64,000 nucleotides of DNA. It comes from Batillaria attramentaria. Its lineage: Eukaryota; Mollusca; Gastropoda; Batillariidae. The DNA lies in NCBI GenBank assembly GCA_018292915.2, contig JACVVK020000091.1:171001-235000 (forward strand), given 5' to 3'. Below the pieces are notes generated by a model. The model saw only the letters and a list, made by a program, of their open reading frames with translations, had not been told where the DNA came from and made no database searches. Below, piece by piece: positions 13,652 to 27,873 of the stretch (positions are counted from its first letter, which is position 1; every line of letters starts with the position of its first letter). A program made the translations under genes and the position numbers.

Positions 13652-16600
13652 TGAGCTTTCCCTATTTATTCAAATATTGATCCTGAAAATGTCAACCAAC
13701 TGTTATTTTTGCTATATTTTTCAAAGCCTCATGTGCATGTATGTATGTACCAGTCGTAGTAATATTATCCATGATCAATATTCATATCCACTGTTTGTTT
13801 TCAGGCCTGGCAGAGCTGGGTAACTATCTGTGATCCTCTCAGAAGCTGTTCCATTATAGAAGATAATGGTCTCAGCTCCGCCTTCACTATTGCTCATGAA
13901 TTAGGACATGTGTGAGTATTACTATTAGTACACAGGAGACATGTGATGTGAGCTAGTGGGAGGGATGGTGTTTGGGAGTTTTAATGTCCATTTCCACCAT
14001 GTATGGGTGATGATCAAAGACAGGGCAATGAGAAAAAGGCCAACAGAGATATCTGGCCCCAGCCAGGATCTGAAGTCACAACCCGAGCATTGAAAGTCCA
14101 GCTCTCTACCATTTGGCTGTCCCGACTCCTGGATGTGTGCTAATACATTTGATAGCAACGAGAAAAAAGGCCAACAGAGATATTTGGCCCCAGCCAGGAC
14201 TGATCTGAACTCACAACCCGAGCATTGAAAGTGCAGCTCTCTACCATTTGGCTGTCCCGACTCCAGGATGTGTGCTAGTACATTTGATAGTTTCAATATG
14301 CAGTTTACACTACAGTATAGTATCTATAACATTTGATTGATACAAACTGTGATGAGTTTCGTAGATTCTAGTTTCATATTTATTCCACACCATACCTGAC
14401 CTGACTTCGCTTTTATTAAAAATTAAAGCTATACAGCAAATTTAAAAATTCAGGTACTCGTGCATTTCAAAAGCTTAACTCTTTGACGACGGAGCACAAT
14501 TTCTGACACACGATTGTGCTCCGTCGTCAAAGAGTTAAGCAGACCACCATTAGTGCACTCAGAAAATTCTTACTCTGCACTGACATCACACTGGCTGACA
14601 TTGCACGGGAATCATCAGGGTGAAATACCTTGGTTAATAGCAGACAACTGTGTACTGAAATTCTAAGTGGAAACTGGACAGACAGTGCAGAGTTGTGTTC
14701 AAGGTTCCCTATCTGGTTAACAGGACGTCAGATGCCAGATTATTAGCTCAATTTAAAGTTGAAAATGCTGGTTTCAGGTTCAACTTGCCTCATGATGATG
14801 ATGAAAACCAATGCAAGGGGTTCCAGGGCTTGGGGAGGGGAGGTAAGCGCTACCATGTGATGGCCCCCTCCCTCGATGCTAACTCCAACCCCTGGGGACT
14901 GGTCGGCCTGCAGCGCGCACCTCATGACCAGAGTTCATTGAGTAAGTATGAAACAGGGATTATTATGCTTATCAGTGTTTGATGGACTGATTTCAAGAGA
15001 AACCACATCAAAATTAATGCTGTGACATAGTGATATACGGCCTGAAGGATGCATATTGGACATGTCTTACCTTTACTTACAAGTGGTCGTACAAAACTGT
15101 GGTTGTCTGCTCTTGGTGCACTGCATTAACTGCAGTGAATGTTGCTGTGCTAATCTGATGATCTAAGAAGTAGTTGAATGTAGTTTTACATACATGTGTG
15201 GCAGAAGATCAGATAAGGGAATGGCTCTACATGTACAAAAATGCAATTAGTCTTAGCATGTCTTGCTATTTGGTGAACTGCATTTGGTGATGTTTGCAAA
15301 ATTTTTTGCTGAAATGATAAAAAATGATGCAGTGGTAGGTTTAAAACTTTACAAGAAATAAAAAAGTCTTGGTTTCCTTTTTCAAAAATGAAATAGAACT
15401 AAAGGTCACCCACAGTATATGCACTTTCACAATACACTGATGCTCACTTATATAATGTTATGAAGAAAGTTGTGTTTTTTCCTTAAACATGTAGTCCAAA
15501 CACGGAAAAAAAAAATGTCAGAATGGTGAAAACCATAGCAACAGACTCTGTGCTGCATGGAATCCAGGTAGACCTCTCATGTGGTGTTATGCTGTCACCT
15601 AGAAAAAAAGGGTGTTAGTTTCTTTCAAACCAATGGCACTAAGGTCCTTATTCCAAATGATGGAAGTACCTAGTAGTGGAGGGTTTGGTATGTTTGCTGG
15701 TGAGGAGTAGTGGAACTGTAACGGTCAGGATAAAGTGAGATAGATGTTACGATGCGGATGTGGATCACTGTTGTTGTTTTGTGCAGTGCAGGTCTAGCGG
15801 AATGTCTGCGGGATGCAATCAAGGTCGACTCGTGGAACAACCTTGTCAAGAACTACCAACGACCTGGCTGGCATTACAGCGCCGACCGCCAATGGCGAGT
15901 ATGTCTTTGGACGTGGCTATGGGCTCTGCCCGTATATGGTAAGTCAATGGAACTCTTTGCTACAAAATGTTAAAAAAAACCCAGATGTTAATGATTTCAG
16001 ATTTGGAGCCATGCTTCATATTTTTTAGTGAGTAATGGTTTGGGATAAACATGCAAGAACAACAACTACAAAACTCCAACAATAGAAATAGAAAAGTGAA
16101 ATAACACTTAAAAAGCACAAAAGTCGAACATACACACCTTTGGTAGCTCAAATCACCAGCAGTGACATTTTGACATCACCATGTTCAGAAGTATTGCATT
16201 TCTTATGCTGAGCCATTAACAGCCTAAAAATGATTTGTGGACTTATGTCTAAAAGGTTTCACTGTTCTTAACTGTAAATGGACATTATTGAATGCTATGG
16301 TGTGATGCTGTTGTTTGTACAGAATTACCCTACATGTGAACGACTGTGGTGCACGAACAAGACTGACGCTCCAAGCTCTGGCTGTCGCACACAACACATG
16401 CCGTGGGCTGATGGGACACGATGTGGAGAAGGAAGGGTAAGGACTGTCATTTCTCATTTGGAATTATAAATACCTTTTTTTAATCTTATCTTATTTTATT
16501 TTGTTAAAACTGCCTCCTTGAATTTTTTGTCATGTTCACCTGCATCTTTGTAGTGTCCTTGGTTAACATCAATCATTTACAATTGCAGGCAATGTATGTG

Positions 16601-19600
16601 CATCAAGGTAGATCTTGGCAACGTTACCAGTTTGTGCATCAGGGGAGACAATCTGTTCTCTGACCCATCAATTACTGGCTTAGTCTTACCTCTCTGTCTG
16701 TGTTTCAGTTCTGTCAGCAGGGAAAGTGTGTCAACATTCCATCACAAGAACCAAAGCCCATCAATGGCGGCTGGGGTGGCTGGAGCAAATACGGAGCCTG
16801 TTCACGGACCTGTGGGGGCGGTGTCAAGACCAAAACACGCGACTGTAACACTCCTGTGTATGTGAATTTTGTTTTAAAAAACAGTTTGACAATGTCATTG
16901 AACATTAAAAGGATGTCTTTGGGGCCCACAAACTGGATCGTACGCTCTATACAGAAGTTTGCTCTTTTTGTGGCATTGTGAAGGAAATAGGAGAAGGGCG
17001 GTGGGGGGTTAGGGGGGGATGGTGATTTTTTTTTTCATTTCTGTTGACTTTACTAAACTGAAAAGGAGAGGCACCAGGACCTACAATGATAACAAACAGT
17101 GCATGCAAATTTGTAGGATTTTTTTTTTCTGCACGTACATCTCTTCCACTGGTCAGTTTTTCCATGTGTGTCCTGGTTTGCTGTTTGCAGTCCACAGTAT
17201 GGCGGTCGATACTGTCTCGGACGACGAGTACACTACAAGTCATGTAATACTCAGGTGAGGTACTTCAAGTTAAGGTTAACTGATTCTCTATCAATGCATT
17301 CTGATTTGATCAAATGTGTTTGTATGTAATTATTTTTTGCACTGTTGTTATTATTTCTGTGACAGAAACAAAGCTCTCTCCACCAGTAATCTTTGAAAAA
17401 CTAATGTACGCACAAGTGTTTGGTGAACATCATGTAGTCATCAAACACTCACAGTGAGAACATGAGGACCCCCTTGAAATAACACTATTAACAACTATTA
17501 ACTATTAACAGGGCTATATTTAGATAGCAGTAGGCATCTCTTGCTGCTTGTACCAATCTAACTCTGCTTTACCATTACTGTGGTACACTTCACATCAACT
17601 GTAATGGAATTGTTTCAAATTACAGCCCTGTCCTGCTGGCAGTAAAGATTTCCGTGTGGAGCAGTGTGCCAAGTTCAATGGCAAGGTTCACATCAACGGC
17701 TTGCCTCCCCACGCCAAATGGGTGCCAAAATATGCTGGAAGTAAGTGTCTGATGTACAGTAAAACTTGCTGTGAAACAACCACCCCTGTTGCCACCAAGA
17801 TTGGTCGCTCAAGACAGGTGGTTTTTTCTCAAGAGACTGCCCCCAAATCAGTTGTGTTCCACAAAAAGAGCTTCATAAGAAGGGAAGGAGGGGCCTTGGA
17901 AAGCACGATAGCATGCCATTTTTCAGCTGCCTGTCACCTGGGTCAGGCCGTGGGAAAAATGTCAGTGTGCTAACCTCACATGGGGCATGTGTACAAAAGG
18001 CAGACACAATAAATTTTTAATTTGTGAAATTATGGATTCCGATTTTAACACATAAAAGCCATCACTGCTAAGTCAATCGGATCTTGCTCTCTTTTTTTGA
18101 TTGCATTTATGATTAATTACAAATAGTTTACAAATGCCATGAGTACTGTTATTTTTGTGGTATACGTGACGAAAGCCATCTCTGTGAAATTATCATTTCA
18201 ATTCTGATTAATCATAAGTTTACAAATGCTGCTGGTATCATTATTTTTGTGATGGAAGTATGCACAGGCATGTCGTTTTAGCAGTTTGTGTATGGCAGCT
18301 TTTGCAGGTAATATGGGTTTTGTTTGTTTGTTTGTTTTCAGTCCAAATGAAAGATGCGTGCAAATTGTACTGCAGAGCTTCCCACAGCACAGCGTACTAC
18401 CAGCTGGCCAAGACAGTCGTAGATGGGACAAAGTGCGAACCTTTCACTGATGATATCTGTGTCAATGGACAGTGTTGGGTAAGTTCTTTTCCACAAGTGC
18501 ATGGGACCATGCATGATATGTTGCAGAAATCTTCTACTGGGATGTTGAACTCCCAAACACCCACCCACTCACTCTTGTCCTGCGGATTAGTACAGTAATG
18601 CCTGTGCATTGTTTGTTTGCTGCTTTCCTCACCATTCTTGTTCAAATCCCTGGTGGGCAGGAATTTGGATGGATTTTTCTTTTCCCAGTTGAGTCAAAAT
18701 CACATGCAGACTTGTTTACTGTGCCTGTCCCGCCCTCGTGTACACATGCACGCATGCACAAATATCAAAGATGCACTCTACAATTCCCATGTCCATCTTT
18801 CGAAGAAGAGTAGGCTGTGGCCAGTGGCACGGAAAACAGAAATACTGTCACACACACCAGAGTGCTTTTAATCCTTGGTGTCCCATTGTGTGTTTCAGCG
18901 AGCAGGCTGTGACAACAAACTGGGCTCCAAGATGAAGCGAGATCGGTGTGGAGTGTGTGGAGGAGACAACTATTCCTGTAGGACTGTCACTGGAAGCTTC
19001 AACAATGCAATTTATGGTGAGAAGATCCTTTTGTTCAGCAGATTACTTTAAAGAACCCCTGATATAATTTGGCAAATGTTTCACTGTGACAGGATTAAAA
19101 TCTGGGGTTGTTTTGGTTTGTTTTGGGGGGCTTTTTTGGGCTGCTCCAACTCTTTGCCACCTCCAGTGGCGTTCCTCCCAGGTCAGGGTGGAATTCACAG
19201 AGGCCTGGGATGCTCTGGCAATTTTTATTATGCATGATGAGGATGATGGTGTGATGACGCTATGGAGGTCCGTGTGGTTTGGGACTGGTTTGAAAAATAT
19301 TGAGAAGTCCGAACAGTTCATCTGTTTATGATACTTGATGAATAAAACATAAAATACACAATGACTACAAAATTTATTACGACTACAACATTCAGTACAA
19401 CATTGAAAACAACTTTCACTTTATACTTTTGTCTGTCTTCAGGGTACAATTTTGTGACAACCATTCCAGCGGGGGCTACCCAGATTGACATCCGCCAGTA
19501 TGGACAAAAATACCTCTCTGATGACGACAACTATCTGGGTCAGTAACACTGTCAGGCATTACATGCAGATTTGCTTGTTGGCAGATTCCTTGTATGTTAC

Positions 19601-22600
19601 GGATGCTAAGAACATGCAGCCATCTGTCCGTATTTTTTGTATTTCGATATGTGGAATCAAATACGATGATACGATAATCGCCACTAAAATACAATTTCAG
19701 GGAAAATGAGAAAACAAACAAACAACCAATCCCCCTCCCCCCCCCCCCCCCCCCCCCTTTAAATTCCGTTCCCACCAAGTTGCATGACCGATCCACGTTT
19801 GATTCATGTTAACCGAATACAGATGTATGCTTTCTTGCCATCTGGGGTGAGGTTTGTGGAAAGTTTATGTACTTTAGTCTTTCTGAATTCAAGAAAGGTT
19901 TGTTCCACTTAGATGTTCATTGAAATGAAATTTCTCAGGAATTGTAGCTTGATGTAGGCAGAACGTTAGATCTTGCAGACATAGCAGTTGATTTCGATAC
20001 GCCATTTGCGTGTGCAGCTTTGCAGGATGCACACAGGAGTTATCTTTTAAACGGCGACTTCATCGTCAGAACGGAGAAGTTCATGATCAAGGTGGAAGGT
20101 GGAGGTTTGGAATACAGTGGCTCGGATGACCTGGTTGAACGCATCAACTCTACACGCATGATTGGAGAACCAATCAGTGTATATGTAAGTACTGAGTTTG
20201 ATTCTTTGGCAAGCGCTTCAGCAGTATACAGGTGGTATTCTTTTTAGTGTGGCGTGCTGTGTAACACGTATCAACAAGTGTTGACAGGCAAGCGCTTCAG
20301 CAGTATACAGGTGGTATTATTCTTTTTAGTGTGGCGTGCTGTGTAACACGTATCAACAAGTGTTGACAGGCAAGCGCTTCAGCAGTATACAGGTGGTATT
20401 ATTCTTTTTAGTGTGGCGTGCTGTGTAACACGTATCAACAAGTGTTGACAGGCAAGCGCTTCAGCAGTATACAGGTGGTATTATTCTTTTTAGTGTGGCG
20501 TGCTGTGTAACACGTATCAACAAGTGTTGACAGGCAAGCGCTTCAGCAGTATACAGGTGGTATTATTCTTTTTAGTGTGGCGTGCTGTGTAACACGTATC
20601 AACAAGTGTTGACAGGCAAGCGCTTCAGCAGTATACAGGTGGTATTATTCTTTTTAGTGTGGCGTGCTGTGTAACACGTATCAACAAGTGTTGACAGGCA
20701 AGCGCTTCAGCAGTATACAGGTGGTATTATTCTTTTTAGTGTGGCGTGCTGTGTAACACGTATCAACAAGTGTTGACAGGCAAGCGCTTCAGCAGTATAC
20801 AGGTGGTATTATTCTTTTTAGTGTGGCGTGCTGTGTAACACGTATCAACAAGTGTTGACAGGCAAGCGCTTCAGCAGTATACAGGTGGTATTATTCTTTT
20901 TAGTGTGGCGTGCTGTGTAACACGTATCAACAAGTGTTGACAGGCAAGCGCTTCAGCAGTATACAGGTGGTATTATTCTTTTAGTGTGGCGTGCTGTGTA
21001 ACACGTATCAACAAGTGTTGACAGAATTTGTTACTGTCTCAGGGCACATGTTGTTTTTTTCAGCACAGGACACAAAATGCACAAATCTTGTCTGTGTTGC
21101 AAACGCTGCTTTAGACAGGAATTTAAGAAAGACTTATGAAAGTCAGATATAGCAGTTACTCCAGATGCTTGGAAGATAAATATCTCATTTTGAAGTAGGG
21201 TGCATGAACGTTTTAATTTTGAAATGGGGAGCACTAGAGAAAGCCTGTACAAATATTTGCCATCTTGGAATTCAAATCCTCAACCGCAGTTCTCAACCGT
21301 AAATGCAATGCTCAGCTTACTGAGCCACCTGATTCCCCCTAGAAGATCTGGAGAGACAGACAAGTATTGTCATACATAAGGTATCTCGTATGTGGATTTG
21401 CCAAAGAATTTGGGACATCTCAGTCACGCAGTCCTTGAACCACTTCAACTCGAACCGCTGATATACATCGCCATTATTGCTGATGCATGTCTTGAATTTC
21501 AGGTGCTGTCTGTAGGCAAACTGTTTCCACCCAACATCACTTACTCCTATATTGTGTCCGCCGGTGACAATGTCCGATTCAAGTGGAGCAACATGGGCGC
21601 CTGGCGAAAGTGTTCCAGTGTATGTAGAGGTGAGTGACCGTGCTATTAATACAATACATACTGAATTCAATTACTTTATCAACGATCAAGCTGGGGATTT
21701 TTTGTGAAAGGGATGGGATGGATGGAGCCTGAAGTTTTGGAACCCTGAACCCTGAAATTATTAAACGGGCTAATTTCATCTTTGTAAAGCCAACTTATGT
21801 TTTGGAACAGTTTCGCTCATGAGTGCGCCTGTACTCTCGAAATAATCTATCTTGATGATTAGTACAGCTCGTAGCGTTACAGACGCCGTCACTGTGCAGG
21901 TGTCTAAGTGGTGTGGTGATAGATACCATGTAAACAGCTCAAAAAAAAAAAAAAAAAAAGGAAAGGGGGGGGGGGGATGAGAAGGGGATAGGGGGTGGGG
22001 GAGGGACACTTAAAGTGCCGGCGAGAGAGTACAATAGTAAACGTTTCCTTCATCAGATTGGAAAGTTGTTAGGGATTTATCAAGTTAACAGGTCACAAGT
22101 CTTCTTAATGCTGAAAAGGATTTTGTTTTGCAATCAGTTAGAAACCAAGAGACAAGAAATGTTTCTTGAGAATCCACACCCGTGCCTTGTTGCTTGTTGT
22201 TACAGGGAAGAGGAAGCGCCGCATTGTGTGTGTTCGTGAGGATGACAACCTGATTGTGTCCAAGAAAAGGTGTAAGGGGAAGGGCATCAAGAAACCACAC
22301 CGCATTGAGGAACCCTGCAACATTGACTGCGTGGTGGAGTGAGTTCAGCATTTTTCTCATCGTTTCCCTAACAATATGTTGCTGTACTGTCACGTATTTG
22401 GGATAGGTTGTACGGAATACCAAGACAACAAGAGAAATGTGATGAGAGCGATATGTATAATTATATGGTGAAAGCCCAGCACCCAACATTTCTGGGGTGG
22501 GGGTGGGTAAATAATGATACTACTACTGCTGCTACCACCACTGCTACTACTACTAATCGTAATGACTGTGTGTTGTGTAGGTGTCAGTTTTACCCAGTTT

Positions 22601-24875
22601 CTTGAACTGGCTCAAAAGCTCCGGCGCGAACTGAACCCAGCACGCACGCTTACGTGAATCACTCGCATTCTTTCACACACTGGACAATGGAAACATTACA
22701 ATCTCGTGTTGCGAAGGGTCAGGTCAGCAATATAAGTGTCGGAATTTAGAACTGCGTTTATCTTCAAATTTGGTGGGCTGAACATCTTTAAAGCAGAGGG
22801 GGAGGAAGCCGGAGTACCCGGAGAGAACCCCCGACGATCGGCCTGAATGAACAGTGCCACATACGACAGAGAAACATTCTTTGCGCCAAGTGGGACTCGA
22901 ACGTGACTTCTCGCACTGGTATAGTAGTGGCTCAGTAAATGATCAGCAAATTGTCATTTCCTGGTATGTCTTCTTTGTTTAAAAGTACAGTATTTTCCAT
23001 GGTTGCATACCCCTGCTTCTGTATGAGGAGCTAATGACTTTAATAATAAATAAATTGGGCTCTTGCTACAGATGGCGAGTGTTCAGCAAGGAAGAATGTC
23101 CCGTGCGGTGTGGGGTTGGCATGCGCCGTCAGCTGGTTCACTGCATCAAACAGACCGGGTACTCCCAGGCGGAAATCATCCGGGACCGGGAGTGCAAGCG
23201 TGTCCGTGGGGAGAAGCCTGATGAGTACGTGCCGTGCACAGGGAAATGTCTGCCTACTTACTGGTCCTACACAAAGTGGTCAGAGGTGAGTCAGTTGTTA
23301 AAGGTCTGCAATCTGTACAAAAAGCCACGGTGTGTTTAAAACCGACCCCCCCCCCCCCTCCACCACCCCCCTCCACCCCCCCCCCCCCCAAAAAAAAAAA
23401 AAAAAAAAAAACCCAACCAACCCAACCAACCAAACAAACGAAAAACAAACAAAACACATCCAATCTCTCTCAGAAAAGTTCAGGGTCGGCTGCAAAAGTC
23501 AGCCGGGTAAGCATAGGTATTTTTGCTTTTGGCCTGATCTTGTAGTGTACGTGTATGAATTTGACTCCGTGTTACAGTGTAGTGTAACGTGTGGTGGCGG
23601 AGTGCGGGAGCGGCGAGCGCGGTGTGTAGACGAAGAGGGACAGGAACTTCCTGACACTGAGTGTGACCAGGAGATGGTCGTCTCCAGCACGTGCAACACA
23701 CAACCCTGTGCACAGTGGCAGACCGGCGATTGGCTTGGGGTAGGTATACGCAACAAGACTGAGGGGTAAAAAAAATAAAAGCACCAGACGAGTTAAATCT
23801 GTTAAAACATTTTAGGAGTTGACAGATGACAAGGGGATTTGGTCTAATGGGTAAGACGTCCACCTGCAGATCCTGAGGCACATGAGTTCGGATCTGCTTA
23901 TGGGCAGAAAGTTGGCTGGGAATTTTCCCTCAGCAAATCGTGCCAAAATTCACGTGCCGACTCGTCAAGGTGCCTGTCTTGACACATGTCGAAGTATCAA
24001 GTGTTCACGTTAAAAATCCCACTCCATCCGGGAGTGGCACTGGGGTGGAAAACAAGTTAACACCATGGGTGCAAAATCGATAGCCAAGGGAAGCAGCGCA
24101 AGGGTGGGTGAGTGGGTGTTTGGGAGTTTAACGTCCTTTTCCACCACGTAAGGGTGATATCAAAGACGGGGCAACGAGAAAAAGACCAGCACAAATATTT
24201 GGCCCCAGCCGGGATTCGAACTCACGACTCGAGCATTGAGAGTCCTACGCTGTACCATTCGGCTATCCCGGCTCCCCGGGAAGCTGCGCGAGCTGTTATG
24301 ACAAAAGAGAGAAGGAAAAAAAAAAGAAGCAAAATGTGTCAGTCAGCATTCTTGATGTGTAAGCAACTGTGTGCTTCCTTTCAGTGCTCTGTCACATGTG
24401 GCGGTGGACGGAAGCAGCGTAAGGTGTGGTGTGTGCTGGGAGACCAGAAAGTGGACGAGTCGATGTGCGACAAGAAGATCAAACCACCTGCCAAGAAGGA
24501 GTGTCAGCTCAAGGAATGTCCGGAGTGGTACCCTGGAGGATGGGGACCGGTAAGTACACCTCACAACAGTTGTTTTTTCTCGATTACTTATTCATTATTC
24601 TATTTATTTACCCGCAGAGGAGAGGCAAGAGAGATTCTTCTTTAGTTTTATTTATTGACTTATCTGTTCTTATTAAGGAATGTAGGATAGCTTTGATAAG
24701 CATACCAGTATGTAGTTTTCTGTTGGTCTTATAAATCTTTAGATAACAGACCTGTCAATCAGCTGAACTTTTATTACAAAAGTGTAGGGCATAATCTGTA
24801 CCTGTATGTCTACAGAAGAATATAATTTCAGCAAGTACCTCACTTGTACACCCGTCAAAAAGAACAAGAGGAAAT

Positions 24876-24955
<80 letters not shown>

Positions 24956-25617
24956 CAGAGAGACATTCTCTCTTTCGGTAACTCTAAGAAGGAAAGAGAA
25001 CAAAGAAACAAGCAAACATGCACTGTCAAAACTGGAAAGAACCATTGTACTTTTAAACAGCAATCGTAATCTTTCACCCTCACATTCATCACATGCGTGT
25101 TTGATATACTAACAACTATGTTTGTTGCTGTGACTTCTAGTGCTCAGTGACGTGTGGCAAGGGAGTGAGCATGCGCGCCGTGAAGTGTCGCGTCAGTACA
25201 TCCCTTCTGGAAGATTCCTCGTGTGACGCCAGCAAACGACCCCAGGACACGCGACCTTGTTTCATGGGGTCCTGCCCCACCACCGCCCCCCTCACCACCA
25301 CCACCACCGCGCCACCAGCACCGCAGGCCGCGTTCTGGCGTTTTGGCTCATGGACAGAGGTGAGAGCAACGGACTGAATGTTTTCGTTGGTTGTAAACAC
25401 GAGTCTATGTTAGGTTTGGTCTGGTTTGTAGTAAATGTACTGTGCGTGTATCGTGTGGTGGACCTGGTATGATAACGAGAGGTACTGATACAAACCTAAA
25501 GACAAACAAGCATGAATACTGATCGGTATCTGCACGATTTGTTGTCACGGTGAACGATAGCTATAGATGTACAAGATGCTGGGGGAAGAACGCACGCACG
25601 CACACACACGCACACGC

Positions 25618-25677
<60 letters not shown>

Positions 25678-27825
25678 AGCAGGGCCCCCCCCCCCTCCAG
25701 CTTCTTCTGCGGCGCGGCATGTACACTCTGTGTGTGTGTGTGTGTGTGCGTGTGTGCGTGTGTGCGTGCGTGCGTGCGTGCGTGCGCGTGTGTGTAATTT
25801 GGTTTCAGCTCACACCTTTGTTCCAATCTGTACAGTGTTAAAATGTGAGTCAACAGAAGCCAAAGTGAAACACATATCAAATAACAAACACCCGTTCTCT
25901 GCTGACAGTGTTCTGCCACGTGTGGTCAAGGCAGCAGGCACCGCTTTGTGAGCTGTATGGGTTACTACGGACAGTCCATCAACAGTTCGCACTGTGCGCA
26001 TCTACCGCGTCCTGCCAGCGTGGAGTCCTGCGTCATCAAACCATGCGGCGACTGGCGATCTGGTGACTGGAGCGATGTAAGTTGGTCTATTCTATATCAG
26101 CCAGTTCAGTTCGATTCAAGATGTAATTGCTCTGTTTTGTTATTTTTGGAGGGAAGTTAGGTTGTTTCTTTCTTCGAAGTTACCAGGAGGCAGGAGCCTC
26201 AGTAAGCCTCTTCTTTGACAGTAGATTTAGTCCATGTAATATAGGAACGGCATCATGATGTTTTGAAAATGGTATGAACATTCCTGTAACTTCAACCGTT
26301 GTGAAATAATGGTTCTTGTTCTTTTTCTTCTAACAAACATGGTATTATACAAACCTTTAGACCTCCAAGCCATCGCCAAGGTGCAGCGCCACATATCAGT
26401 ATCCCCTGTTTTGAATTTTGCAGTGCTAAACAACAACAACAGCAAGAAAAGCAGCACACTCTCATGATCTGTACCTTTCTGTCCTTACTTAGTGCACGGT
26501 GACGTGTGGAGAGGGGATACAGACACGCTACGTCAAGTGCATGTTCAACAAGCAGATCACTGACGAGAGTCTGTGTGACATGGTGGTCAAGCCCGACACA
26601 GAGATCCGCTGTAACCGCGGCACGTGCATCTCGCCAGACGAGGGAGATTTCAATGTCGGCGTCATCACCAGTAACAAGGTGGAGGGCACCAGTCGATGGC
26701 TCACGTGGGAATGGAGCGCCGTAAGTTGTTTCCCTCTCTCACTCTTTATCTTATCGCATTTTGTTTTATTTTTGGTCGTTGATTAGTGTTGCAGCGTTGA
26801 ATATTCACTCCACTTCGGGCCGTCACCAATTACGCTTGTGGCTAGGGCGTAACCAGCCGATACACACAATGAAGTATTTCCTTTCCCTGCCGGCTGTGGA
26901 AATGTTCAGACCACCAAATTTGAAAAATAAATGCAATTTTAAATTCCGAAATTTCAATAGCTGAGCTGACCCTTCGCACCACGTGATTGTAATGTGTTTA
27001 TGTCCAGTGTCCACTGTGTGAGTGAATGCGTGTGATTCACGTGAGCGTGCGTATTGGGTTCAGTTCGCGGTGCCTTGAGCCGATTCATGAAATTGGGTAA
27101 AGCGCCTATACAATACTCATTATTATTATTATTATTTCACTTCCAGTTAAGACAACACCTAGCTCAGTCAAAGACCCTATTGCACAATGTAGTCCTTCAC
27201 TCTTTATTTTAGTTTAGTTTAGTTTATTTTAGTTTAGTTTAGTTCAGTTTTGGTAGTTGAATGTTTTTGCAGTAGTGAAAATTCACTCCACTTACGGCCC
27301 TCACCAAACACGCGTGTGGCAGGGGCATAACCGAAGTATTCCCTCTCACTTCCACTCAAAACCACGTCAAGCTTAAGGACCCAGTTGCACACAGCATCAA
27401 CCCCATCACCACCACCGACAACAACAATAACCGTTGTGCATAGTTCTGTGTCATCTGTATCATCATTGAATGTTTGTTGGCCAGTGTTCCGTGACGTGTG
27501 GTACCGGCTGGCAGCAGCGTCACGTGGTGTGTTACGACGAACGGGGCGTGGCGGACACGTGCGACAAGTCACTCAAGCCTGACGAGTATCAGAACTGTGA
27601 CAGCGGACCGTGTCCTGCCTGGAGCGCCGAGGACTGGTTAGAGGTATGTGTCACTTGAAAATTGGTTTGTACTGAAATTCAGCTTTAAAACATCATCCTT
27701 CAGGTTTTTGAGGGCAGTTTGGCATCTGGTACAATGTACTTACTGGCAACACTGCGGGTAGCCAGAAGCATCCAAAACAAACCTACAAAGAAATGAACAA
27801 ATACACAATCAAACACACACACACA

Positions 27826-27873
<48 letters not shown>

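Noticed and set aside
12657..15938. Processed or unitary pseudogene as the explanation for the frame breaks
   Set aside because: Introns and splice sites are intact, key residues are conserved, and breaks are confined to five exons. Kept only as the less likely alternative.
20211..21025. CRISPR-like array
   Set aside because: Units are contiguous with no unique spacers, and the genome is eukaryotic. It is a minisatellite. The same holds for 43616-44370 and 46978-47293.
22206..22223. Second furin site (KRKRR) after the spacer
   Set aside because: The residues fall in the second strand of TSP1-2 where TSP1 repeats normally stack arginines, so cleavage is unlikely.
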